Origin: Coffea arabica
Lineage: Eukaryota; Streptophyta; Magnoliopsida; Gentianales; Rubiaceae
Reading direction: 5' to 3'
Length of the DNA stretch: 64,000 bases
Assembly: GCF_036785885.1 (NCBI RefSeq)
Contig: NC_092329.1
Location: 9,610,001-9,674,000 of the forward strand
Part shown: piece by piece, positions 38,041 through 49,035 of the stretch
How positions within the stretch are numbered: the stretch's first letter is position 1
Layout: every line of letters starts with the position of its first letter
Position numbers and translations under genes: made by a program
The notes under the pieces: generated by a model
Database searches by the model: none
The model's input: only the letters and a program-made list of their open reading frames with translations
Told to the model about the DNA's origin: nothing

Positions 38041-39176
38041 CCCTTTGTCATTTTCTACATCTTTTCCTTATACTATGTACTACATCTCACAAGTTTTGAC
38101 TTTCTTATGTTAATGTTTTACACTTTAACACACCGTATCAATGTTTCTCCATGTCACTTTTTTCCTACATAACATAATTTTTAGCCAACGTGCTATATTA
38201 CCCTTCATTGCACTGAATTATCTTGCCACTATTTAGTTTCGCAGTGTATGATACACTCAACGCATTGTACTATCTACTTAGCATTTTGTAATTCAGCATC
38301 TACACCCATTTTTACGCCTACGAAATCCCAAACCCATTCACACATTTTATCAAGCAGTTGTGCCGCAAGATTTCCCCCTCCTTTCCCATCTCCTGTTTCA
38401 ATGATCACATACAATTTTACATAACACTTCTATCACGCTGAACGTTTTTACTTACTATACACAAAAGCGTCATAGTGTACACCAAAAACAACCACAAGTA
38501 AGGTCCTTCCACTTTGAAGTATAAATTACACAACTGTATCATCCCAGGTTTCCACATGTTTTACCTTTACGATTTGTGGTCTTTAACTACTCAGGATCCC
38601 ACGCTCTTCAACTTTGAAGCTGAGGTTCACGTTTCTTCTTCTTTTACTAAAGCCGATTCACAACAAAATTGGCCTTCTACCACCACTTCTTCCTTCTGCT
38701 TCCTCTGCTCAGCCTTCAACAATGCCACAGTTCCACAGCTTGACTCCAATGTCACACTGTTCTTGCCAATCTCCTCTTTTTCTCTATTATTTCTCCTCTC
38801 GTCTATTGCCCTAGTTTTTTGATAGTTATGAATTTCGAATAGTGGCAACTGCTTCGTGGGTTTGGGAGAGGGTCTAAGTGGGAACCTTCATTTTCAACCT
38901 TTCATTTTGGGCGGGAGGACACTTACCAACGTTGCTGCCGTTCCGTAACTTGCCGTTACCCCAGATACGATTTTAGATTTTTTTTTTCCCTTCTCAATTA
39001 ATAGAACGTCGTCGTTTTGGTCTCACCTGAAGGCTTGCTGACTTGGACCATTTCTCGCCTCACGTTCGATTTTGTGAGGGGACCGTTCAGGAGCGGTCCT
39101 TCTGAGGACCGCTCCTGCCCCGTATCCATTTTTCCGTTTCCTACTTGTCATCTTAACTTTCCCAAACCCTCTCTGC
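38041..39176. other. Flank of the MULE locus
   Basis: No clear gene. A minus-strand frame at 38627-38848 is Glu/Lys-rich with no recognisable domain and may be leader or a decayed exon. GC content rises towards 39.0-39.3 kb. Confidence 0.4.
39088..39117. repeat. Perfect 12-bp-stem hairpin
   Basis: CAGGAGCGGTCC, a TTCTGA loop, then GGACCGCTCCTG. The half-site GACCGCTCCT recurs at about 39222, just before the inverted-repeat arm. Confidence 0.9.
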
Positions 39177-39390
39177 ATTTTGACGACTTGATGGGATCTC
39201 TTGATGGTAAGAACGCGTTGACCGCTCCTACCGTAGGTAGGGATGCAAAGAACGACACGTGTTGTAGTGTAATGTGCTGGTAATAGAAACGTTATGTTGT
39301 GACCAACGTCGCGTGGAGATGAAACAAAATGAAACGTGTTCGGATGCAACCAAATGCCGAGGAATACCGTACACCCATTAATATGTGTCG
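39177..39390 (+). repeat. Left arm of a long inverted repeat
   Basis: Pairs with 40995-41183 in reverse complement. Matching phrases include GACACGTGTTGTAGT, GTGGAGATGAAACAAAAT and CGGATGCAACCAA. The arms are about 80-85 percent alike by eye. Confidence 0.85.
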
Positions 39391-40994
39391 TTTTTAATTT
39401 TAATATAATTAACCAATTGCAATGATATTTCCCTAACTTTGTTTTATAGGAACTAAATACGTCAAAATAATTTTTTTGTTAAGTCTAATACAAAGACTAA
39501 ATCAATTGGGGAAGATTTCGTTATTATTAAGTTGAAGCATTTAATTGTTCATTCTTATTTTGGCAAACTTAACCAATATATATCAAGCACGATCATATTT
39601 TATTTTTGTAAGTAATTGAAACTGAAATTATATTGCAAAATCATTGCCAATGTTTCCTACTTCTTGCTATGGTATGTTTGGAAGACTTTAACTTTACCAA
39701 TTAAACTTAACTAATACAACCATATTTTTGGGTTCAATCCAAGCACAAAACTAATAATGACATTTTAAACATTTCCAAAAATTTAAAAACTTCAGAAACA
39801 ATAATGGAGACACAAAAGCTCAATGGCTGCTTAGGATGCAAATGTTGTCTTCAAATACACGCACAATACATTTATGTCTGTGTCTATATGCATGGATTTA
39901 TATCACTCTTCTAAGGATGAAAGAGTGGAAAAAAATGCCAATACCTCGGCATTAACGTCACATATTTTAGTAATAGACATAAAAAACCAAACCAGTACTA
40001 CTATTCAAGGACTGTTATCGATTTCATTACACAACAATACATACAATTTCATGGACAACAAATATAGAACACACAATTAATACAAATTTATATGAGGTAG
40101 GTCATCAGTAGAGTTGATCAAATTGAATATAAATGATGAACCATGGATTTGGGAAGCGTGTGAAAAGGAGGGGATTTATTTTAAATCAAAAAAATATAGA
40201 CATAATAAAAGATAACAAATTTTAAATACGTCCACATGGCGAGAGGATACATATTTTACTTCACACAAGGTTGGTATCATTAAATCATTAAATGGTTCAT
40301 GGGCATTTTTAGTGAAAACAACCAATTGCAAATATATTTCCTTAGTTTCGTATTACAGTTCTTAGATTGTCATGCTTGCTTTTGGTAAGATTCGTAAAAC
40401 AATAAATGAATTGAGGGAGGTTTCCTTAACACCGGTTTATAAAATTTAATTGTTGATTTTAATTTCGGTAACGTTACTAACCAATACAATTTTTGATTGT
40501 TAATTATAGTCAAATAACATTTCTTTCCTATTTTTCAAATGCCACATTTGCAAGTGTAGACTTTTACAGACTATACTTAATGAATAAAAGCACATATTTA
40601 GTTCCAATGCAAATAAAAAGACATTAATGATATTTTGATCGTTTCAAATCAATTAAAAAATTGAGAAAAAAGAATGAACAATTCAAAGCTCAATCGGATG
40701 CTTAGGCTGAATATTTGGGTACTAAATATATATATTATATATATGTGTGAATCCTTTTCTATTTTAAGTTGACGCACAACTAGTACATTTACCTCCAGTT
40801 TTTGTTCTTCCAATTTCTTCTCCCCCGCACGTGTCAAATTTATAATTATTATCTATTTTAATTTCGATACTTTCTTTACACACAATAACATTTAAAGGGA
40901 GTTGTCGTATTTTTCCATTCCTTACAGGAAAATGGGCAAATGCTATGTACTTCTGGTTCAATCCTACAATTATCCCTTCCTCTACTATCCAAAC
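39391..40994. repeat. Spacer of the inverted repeat, with an internal direct duplication
   Basis: AT-rich non-coding DNA. A block of about 430 bp beginning AACCAATTGCAA (about 39410) recurs at about 40319. Both copies end with AAGCTCAAT and GCTTAGG. Confidence 0.6.
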
Positions 40995-41183
40995 AGTCGC
41001 TAGCATACGCTATTCCTTGATACTTGGTTGCATCCGGACACGTTCTATTTTGTTTCATCTCCACGCGCATTGGCCACAATATAACGTCTCTGTTACTAGC
41101 ACATTATACTACAACACGTGTCATTCTTTGCGTCCCTACGATAGGTACGGTCCTACCATGAAGGGATCCTGACTTGATGCCTC
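40995..41183 (-). repeat. Right arm of the long inverted repeat
   Basis: Reverse complement of the left arm. It stops at or near the copia insertion site, so the outer end of the parent element may have been separated by the copia insertion. Confidence 0.85.
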
Positions 41184-41188
41184 AAAAC

Positions 41189-41492
41189 TGTTGGTTATTT
41201 GAAGCATAAACAAAGATATCAAAACTATATTGAAGGCTGAAAAAGGAGCTTTATTTCTTCATTCATCAACACCCTATTTATAGTGCTTACAAAGAAACAA
41301 ACTAAAATAATTTCAGCTAACAATTCTCTAGAAAATCTAACAAAAACTACTTGATAACATGATCTTCTACCTGGCAAATCTTAGCAAAAATATTTGATCC
41401 TAACAATAAGACTTATTCTTCTACCAATTGAATGATTCTGATATCAAACTTAATCTGATAAAATCTGTAGGAAAAGCTGGCATATCTCAACA
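41189..41492 (-). repeat. Copia 3' LTR
   Basis: 304 bp, TG...CA ends, about 98 percent identical to 45514-45818. Confidence 0.95.
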
Positions 41493-44477
41493 CTCCTCCT
41501 TGGCACTTTTACTGTAGATCCCCAACTGTCTTCTTAGGCATTCAAACCTTGTTTTGGACAAGGCCTTCGTAAAAATATCTGCAATCTGATAATCAGTCTT
41601 GCAATGAACTAGAACAATTTCTTCATTCTTTTGAACTTCTCGAAGAAAATAATATTTAATTTTGAAATGCTTAGTCTTCCCATGAAATACTGGATTGTTG
41701 GAAATAGCTATAGCAGCTTCATTATCAACAAAAATTTGAGTAGCTTCTTGTTGAACTTGATTTAGATCAGCTAACAATTTCCTAAGCCATAAGGCTTGAT
41801 TAACAACGGCCGTAGCAGCAACATATTCTGTCTCAGCGGTAGATTGAGCTACCACATCTTGCTTCTTAGAATTCCAGGAGAAACATCCAGAACCCAGGTT
41901 GAACAAGTATCCAGAAGTGCTCCTCATATCATCATATGAACCAGCCCAGTCACTATCTGAATAGTCATGTAACTCTAATTTTTTTGATTTTTTGAAACAA
42001 ACTCCAAAGTTAGCAGTGCCTTTGACATACCTGAGTACTCTTTTTGCAGCTTTGAAGTGCAACTCACTTGCACAATGCATAAATCTAGACAGTAAACTCA
42101 CAGCATACATAATATCAGGCCTTGTTGCTGTAAGATACATCAAACAACCTACAAGACTTCTGTATAGGCCTTCATCAACTTTGGCAGCTCCATCATCTTT
42201 ACTAAGCTTCTCGTTCTCCATCAATGGAGTGCTAATTGATTTGCAATTTTCCATATTAAACTTTTTCAACACATCTCTTGCATATTTGTGCTGACTTATG
42301 AAGATTTCTTGTTGAGATTGAATAACCTCCATGCCAAGAAAATAGGACATCTCTCCCAAGTCTGTCATTTCAAAGACTTGCTTCATCTGCTCCTTAAACT
42401 GATTTACCAAGATTGGCTTACTTCCTGTGACAAGCAAATCATCAACGTATAGTGAAATAACAATTATATCATCATTGACAATTTTGACATAAAGAGTTGA
42501 TTCACTCAAACTCTTCTTAAATCCAATCTTCAGAAGATGATCATCAATCCTGCTGTACCAGGCTCTTGGTGCCTGTTTTAGGCCATATAGCACCTTGTGA
42601 AGTAGGTACACCTTGTCTTCTTGACCTTTCACTACAAATCCTTAAGGTTGCTCCACAAAGATCTCCTCTTCCAAGTAGCCATTTAGAAATGCTGACTTGA
42701 CGTCAAGTTGATAAACTCTCTAGTCCTTTTGAGCTGCAAGTGCTAGGATCAACTTGATGGTGTCAAATCTTGCTACTGGTGCAAATGTATCCGAGAAGTC
42801 CATTCCAAATTGTTGAGCATATCCCTTGACGACCAACCTTGCCTTGTGCTTGTTGATGGAACCATTAGCATTTAATTTGGTTCTAAAAACCCACTTTACA
42901 CCAATGGGTTTCTTGTGAATTGGTCTGTCCACAAGCGCCCAAGTCTGGTTCTTTTCAATCATTCTCAACTCCTCCTTCATTGCCTCGATCCACTTCAAGT
43001 CTTTGGCAGCTTCTTCATAATCTGCAGGTTCAAGAACTGCAACATTACATTTGTTATAAATGTCAGAGAGTAATTTGGTACCTCTAACTGGAATATGATC
43101 TATTGATTCATCAATATTCTCCTCCTGCAATTCTTTAGATTCTGATCCCTTGAAATGTTCAACTTTGGAATTGATCCAGTCCCATGTTGCGTATTCATCA
43201 AAATGGATGTCTCTACTAACTATCACTTTTGCAGTCAAAGGTTGATAAACTTTATAACCTTTGGTACTGCTGCAATAGCCAATTAGAATCCCAACTTCTG
43301 CCTTTTCGTCAAGCTTGCCTCTCTTTACATCAAGAATATGTGTGTAGCAAATGGAGCCGAACACCTTCAAGTTTTGTACTGAAGGTTTATATCCAAACCA
43401 AGTTTCAAACGAGGTTCTGCCATTCAATAATTTTGTAGACAACCTGTTTAAAAGATACACTGCAGTATTGACAGCTTCTGCCCAAAACTTCTTTGGCAAT
43501 TTTTTCTCAAACAACAAACACCTGGCCATCTCCATGATTGTCCTGTTCTTTCTTTCACTTACTCCATTTTGTTGTGGAGTATAAGTGACAATTAATTGAT
43601 GTTCAATTCCTGCATCTTCACAAAACTTGTTGAACTGATTAGAAGTATATTCTGTTCCATTATCTGACCGAATCACTTTAATCATCTTGCCACTTTGATT
43701 TTCAATCCAATTTTTAAACTTCAAAAAAATAGCAGCAACCTCTGATTTTTGTTTCATGAAATAGACCCAACAATATCTACTGAAGTCATCAATGAAAACT
43801 ATGAAATACCTGCTGCCATTTAATGAAGAAGTTCTCATTGGACCACATACATCTGTGTGAACACGTTGAAGCCTTTCTGAAGCTCTCCAAGATTTGTTGT
43901 GAGGAAATGACAATCTGCTTTGTTTTCCCAATTGACAAACTTCACAAACTCCACCTTTATCTTCTATAAAAGGCAAGTCCTGCACAAGACTATTCTTATG
44001 CATGTAGTTAAGTGCAAAATAGTGATAGTGGCCCAATCGTTTATGCCATAATTTAGATTGATCCACTAAACTTGGATATGCACTTGAACCTGCTTTCAAC
44101 CAATTTAGAGAAAAACTGTTTCCATTCATTTTTACTGAAAAAAGTTCACCTCCATTTTGATCATAAATGATGCAGTTCCTATTTTTGAAGACAACAGAAT
44201 AATTTTTCTCAAGCAACTGTCCAACACTCAACAGGTTTTGATTAATTTCAGGTACATATAAAACATCATAAATTATTTTTTTACCTGAACCATAATCAAT
44301 AACCACATTACCTTTGCCTTTCACCCCAATACAATCTCCATTTCCAATTTTAACTTTGGAAATATATGATTTATCCAATTCCTTGAATATGGACTCATCA
44401 TATGCCATGTGATGAGTACAGCCACTATCAATTAGCCAAGCTTCACTGGAGGTCTTGCTTGCAAAGCAAGTGGCCAC
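41487..44477 (-). pseudogene. Copia pol (protease, integrase, RT, RNase H), with stops
   Basis: From high to low coordinates: protease (WLIDSGCTHHM); integrase with HHCC finger (LWHKRLGH ... CEVCQLGK) and DDE core (HTDVCGP, RSDNGTEY, TPQQNGVSERKNR); RT with YVDD (VISLYVDDLLVTG); RNase H (STAETEYVA, FVDNEAAI) to a TGA-type end near 41487. Two stops split it: TAG at 42720-42722 in the RVYQLDVKSAFLNG region, and TAA at 42642-42644 just before GFVVKGQ. Both sit where a Trp or Gln codon is expected. The separate halves are otherwise intact. The element could move only with help from a relative. Confidence 0.92.
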
Positions 44478-44506
44478 AAATAATTGCCCCTCCTCTTGTT
44501 GGTCAG

Positions 44507-45403
44507 CTATTTGAGCATATTAGTCTCTTCTGTTATTTTTGCATACCTTTTCAACGTGTCCCTTTTGATTGCATGACCTACATTGGATGTCAGGTCTCCA
44601 CCAGCAATATTGTTACAGATGTGAAGTCTTTTTGCAATGTGGACATTGAGGAAATTTTCCTCTTCTTCCTTCATCTCTGCTAGACTCACCTTCTTTCTTG
44701 CTCTTCTTGTTCCACTGCTGTTTCTTTTCTTTGCCACCTTGTTGATTTTGAATTTGTCTCTCACCTGAAAAGCACCTTCTACTACTTCCTCCTTTCGGAT
44801 AGCTCTTCTCTGCTCTTGTGCTTGTAATGCATTGATTAGTTCTGGCAAAGTGATTTGAGACAAATCCCTTGAATCTTCAAGGGAGCAAATCTTGGCCTCA
44901 AACCTTTCAGGTAAGCTCACCAAGACTTTCTCTATAACTCTGCTATCTGGTAATTGTTCTCCAATCGATTTGATTTTATTCACAACATCTAAGAGTTTGT
45001 CAGAGTACTCTTTGATGTTTTCTGTGTCTTTCATCCTAAGGAGCTCAAACTCTCTCATAAGGTTCAAAACCTGCATTTGTCTTGTTCTGTCATTGCCTTG
45101 AAAAGCCACTTTGAGAGTATCCCAAGCTTTCTTTGCAGTTTCACAAGTCATAATTTTTGTGAATACTGCATCAGAAACTGCTAAATGAATGCACGTCATA
45201 GCTTTTGATCTCCCTTTGGTTGCATCTCTATGGGCTCTCATTTCTGCAATAGTTGGATCTTCCGATAATTCAGGAACAGGATCTGTCTCTACCACATCCC
45301 AAAGATCATTAGCATCCAAATAGGACTTCATTTTGACAGCCCAGATTTGGTAGTTTTCACCAGCAAAATTTGGAGGATTGGACAAGAAGTTATTTCCTGG
45401 CAT
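44507..45403 (-). pseudogene. Copia gag, frameshifted
   Basis: A gag frame opens at ATG 45403 with a UBN2-type core (NYQIWAVKMKSYL; MQVLNLMREFELLRMKD). Near 44765 the coherent coding frame moves by one base (deletion-type shift), after which this frame becomes nonsense. In the correct frame two CX2CX4HX4C zinc knuckles can be seen (CPHCKKTSH... and [14 protein letters not shown]), interrupted by a TAA at 44613-44615. A second TAA at 44520-44522 separates them from the protease. Gag would form the particle and bind RNA. Confidence 0.88.
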
Positions 45404-45495
45404 TTTGATGTTGAAGGCTTAAGTGTATAATTTTATAGTGAAAAGGGTTTCTCACCAAGTTCACTCACTCTCAAAGAAACAGGCCCTTAAGATTT

Positions 45496-45511
45496 AGGCT
45501 CTTGATACCAC
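45496..45511 (-). other. Primer-binding site for initiator Met tRNA
   Basis: Read on minus, TGGTATCAAGAGCC follows the 5' LTR by a few bases. It resembles the complement of the plant tRNA-iMet 3' end (TGGTATCAGAGC) with one extra A. Confidence 0.8.
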
Positions 45512-45513
45512 TT

Positions 45514-45818
45514 TGTTGGTTATTTGAAGCATAAACAAAGATATCAAGACTATATTGAGGGCTGAAAAAGGAGCTTTATTTCTTCATTCATCAACACCCT
45601 ATTTATAGTGCTTACAAAGAAACAAACTAAAATAATTTCAGCTAACAATTCTCTAGAAAATCTCAACAAAAACTACTTGATAACATGATCTTCTACCTAA
45701 CAAATCTTAGCAAAAATATTTGATCCTAACAATAAGACTTATTCTTCTACCAATTGAATGATTCTGATATCAAACTTAATCTGATAAAATCTGTAGGAAA
45801 AGTTGGTATATCTCAACA
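45514..45818 (-). repeat. Copia 5' LTR
   Basis: 305 bp; one extra C relative to the other LTR near 45654. Confidence 0.95.
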
Positions 45819-45823
45819 AAAAC

Positions 45824-48800
45824 AATAACACAATCAAAAACTCCCTTTTCAAGGCTTCTTGTGTCCCTATGGCCTCCCTTTTAAACATCCCAACTACATA
45901 GTATAGTTAATATAGTGCTATCCAAACACTCCCATAGTAAATATTCAGATATTCAAATTCTCTCTCTCTCTCTCTCTCTCTCTCTTCCCCTTGTTACTAT
46001 CAACCGATTCTGCCTTCTGAACTAAGCGTTTGAAATTTGGAATTCATTCTTAAAGACCCAAATTTCAGGAACAAAATCCTATTTTTCATCCATTGAATTT
46101 TTAAAGAGAGAAAGGAGACGAAAGGGTGTTTTTGTGGTTTGGGGGGGGCGCATTTGGGTAGAAAGCCTTGTGAGAAGAAGAGAGGAAGAAAATTCATCAC
46201 TCCTACCTTTCCTCTGATTTCTGGATCTACAAGAAAGATTTCGTGGGGGAGGAGGATGTTTTCATTGGTAGGAGTTGATGTGTTTTTCATGAGTCTACAA
46301 ATGTGGGGTGTGGTGGTGTTGATCACTGTTGATAGTGGTGGCAGAGGAACTCAGGAGAGGAGGTGGAGATGAGGCCTGCTGGCGAACAGACTTGGAGTTA
46401 TTAATATGGTGAAAGCAGTGAATGATTTAATGGGAGGTCGTGGCAAACTGTAAGTCTCTTGGTCTACACGTGGGACTATAGATCGAGTTTATCCAAGCTT
46501 TTACCATGTAGAAATGTCGGCCACATGAGAGTAAGAAGTTTTTTGGCATTACAGTTTTCGAAGAATTTTTCGAGAAAAAAATTACTTTAGCACTTTTTAA
46601 AATGTAATATAATATGAGGTAAACAAAAGTGATTAGAAAATATATAAAAAAAAATATTCACTGAAGATAGAAAACAATTTTCTCCAGAAAGTGCAATCCA
46701 AACTTTTTGAATCCTAAGGATACCAAGAGTTGCTTTTTCTCTATTTTTTATTTGATTATCAACCATGGCAAGATCTATAGGTGTATCCAAATTTGCGGAA
46801 ACATAATTTAAGTTTGGGTTGGCTAACATAATATCTATATTTATTGTTCTTCATTCAAAAGATATTTTTTTTCATGGCAATTTCGTTTACAAAAGACGCT
46901 TAAGTACTAAAATTAGTAGTATCTTGGAAGTTTAGTGAAGCTCACTACTCACAAATCATGCTTTTATGTATAACAAGTGGATATCAGTACTAAAAGTTAA
47001 GTGATTGTGTCATGTAAATATAGTGATATGCATAATTGGCAGTTCAATTTTGTCCCCACTTGCCAGGGTGCGCAAGTGACCACTAAATTTCAATTAAATG
47101 TCTCATCTTGGTGTTTTTTTTTTTTGTCTAGAATTAATTATCCAACTAGTTCTCCAAACTCCATCAAAATTCATCCATAGCTCCATCTGATTATCTATTT
47201 TAGGGGTTATTTTTTGACTATTTGCCTCGCCCAATATACCCATTTATGAAGATCAATGTACGCATGTGAGATGCCAAAGTACACTCTCTGCACATATGTT
47301 AACGTCTAAATGAAATGTTGCAGCAATTTGCAGCTGGGGATCAAGCCAATAGGGATATTTCGGGGCTTTGACCATTTTATTGATAAAATAAGATTCAGTA
47401 GTCAATTCAAATGAACAATTAGGACACGTGTTGCTATACAAGTTGAAATAGTATGGCCATTTAACACAGTCACCTGGCCGTTAAAACTCCTTTCCTCTGG
47501 GTTAAATCTTTTGCAATTTCCTCTGTCAACCAAAAGAAAAAAAAAACATGTGTTATCTTACCTCTGTTATTAATAACTGGACAAATTAGCAGAAATACAT
47601 GTCATGAAGCAGATTGAAGGAATAGTTTTTAACTGAAGAAATTCAGATTTGGCATCTTAAATACGAGGTAAGCCATTCATTAGAAGCTGGGAGTTTAATT
47701 CTTGAAGAAACATGACAGAATGCATGGAGTGACATCGTCAAGAAAAAACCACGTTTTCTTATTCCAGCAAGATAATGTCTTGGTCTGGCGATCACGCCTT
47801 CTGTAATTTATTTCGGATGGCAGTCACTCACTAGCCCACTTCTTAGCAGTTAATTTTCTTCTGTAAGCTGAAGTTAGTTAGGACAGCCACTACCTAAACG
47901 TTAGGATCATTTTCTTCATTGCCAGAATTATAACCATGTTAGCACTTAGCTTGAAAAATGGAATTGCTCTCCTCAAGCATCTCTCTCTTCCTCTAGCTTT
48001 CTCTTGTAACTCCCTCTACAACAATTTCTTTCTCTGTTTTCCTTCAATTCTGTCCTCTGCATTTTGTGGGAATGTCAATATTATCCTCAATGAATTTTCG
48101 TATTATTTGAGCCGAAGCAAATTACTGCTTCAATACTTAATTTTCAGCAGCAATATGTACACTGAATCGGATTAGCACAGAAATATAAGAGGTGTTAACA
48201 TCTGGTATGAATAAAGGGACAGATAACAGAAATATAGCAGACATAACACAGTTACATACTTTCCCTTGCGAGACTAGTGTGGTCTAATTTCTCCATTCCA
48301 TTTTTTTTTTCAGACATAATTTGTTCATTCTTCTCTGAAGGCTTGCAAGATACTGCAGTATAAAACATGATGAAAAAGAGAAGGGATTGAAGTTGGAAGG
48401 ATAGTTTCCCAACTTTTCTTCTGGCTCTAAGACATGTAAGAAGCTATGGCTTCCAAAAAGAAGCTACTGATGATTTCTTTACTCACTGTCCTTATAATAG
48501 TAATACTGAGGAAGACTGGATATAACATAGCATGCAAAACCTGATTTATCTGCTCTGATGACTTAAATCTGGAGGTAATTGTGTGTAAAAGCTGATATAT
48601 GCATCTATCACTAAAAACCTGATTATATGCTGAGGCATTCACTATTTTGGACTTTAAGTTAAGCCGCTCAACAGCCTTCTGCGACATTCTGCTTTGAGAA
48701 CCTTTAGTTCTATATCAAGAACAGAAAGGGCCATATACGGACCCAATGCATTTTGTCTAATTAATAAGGCATTACTCAAGACTCGGAACTTAGATGCTAA

Positions 48801-49030
48801 TTACTATAATGACCAAGAAATCATAGATAACCTGTTGAATTACAACTGAAAAAGAAAATCCTCACTTTCTACAAAATTAGCTTGGATTTAAGTAACAGGA
48901 AGCCTCAGCAAGCCCAAGTCCAAGATCAAACCAGAATCCCTAAATTTGTACTAGTAGAAGCCACTTTACATTCTTAAAATATTCCACAAAACACAACAGA
49001 AGTCAGCCAAAAATGTGAGTACAGTGGTAA
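45824..49030. other. Intergenic, no gene recognised
   Basis: Contains a (TC)n microsatellite (45959-45985) and a GC-richer stretch (46130-46380). The only notable frame there (minus, 46000-46326) has no recognisable domain. The rest is AT-rich with no supported gene. Confidence 0.55.
45959..45985. repeat. (TC)n microsatellite
   Basis: Uninterrupted TC run. Confidence 0.95.
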
Positions 49031-49035
49031 CGAAA

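Larger units (their letters stand above)
20100..39170. mobile_element. Putative composite MULE locus carrying transposase and accessory genes (limits uncertain)
   Basis: A FAR1-type transposase on + faces a set of minus-strand accessory ORFs ending with an HMG-box/Ulp1-like gene. Plant MULEs that carry Ulp1-like genes beside a transposase are known (Kaonashi type), which is the precedent for grouping these. I could not find matching terminal inverted repeats or a target duplication at the two ends. The element may be non-TIR, decayed, or simply two neighbouring loci. Confidence 0.35.
41189..45818 (-). mobile_element. Full-length Ty1/copia LTR retrotransposon, coding on minus strand
   Basis: The two LTRs (41189-41492 and 45514-45818) start TGTTGGTTATTTG and end TCTCAACA. 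The element is flanked by a perfect 5-bp duplication AAAAC (41184-41188 and 45819-45823). A TGGTATCAAGAGCC primer-binding site lies just inside the 5' LTR. A purine-rich tract (AAGGAGGAG, about 41493-41503) precedes the 3' LTR. The internal region holds gag and pol in copia order (protease, integrase, reverse transcriptase, RNase H). The LTRs differ by about six transitions and one indel over 304 bp, so insertion is fairly recent, yet the coding frame is broken in several places. Confidence 0.96.

Noticed and set aside
38514..38822. Plus-strand ORF ending in a hydrophobic stretch
   Set aside because: Low-complexity Ser/Phe/Leu from a TTC-rich region; its antisense is Glu/Lys-rich. No evidence for a membrane protein gene.
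46000..46326. Minus-strand ORF of 108 codons in a GC-richer stretch
   Set aside because: No recognisable domain, no splice context, and an overlapping frame on the other strand; not enough to call a gene.
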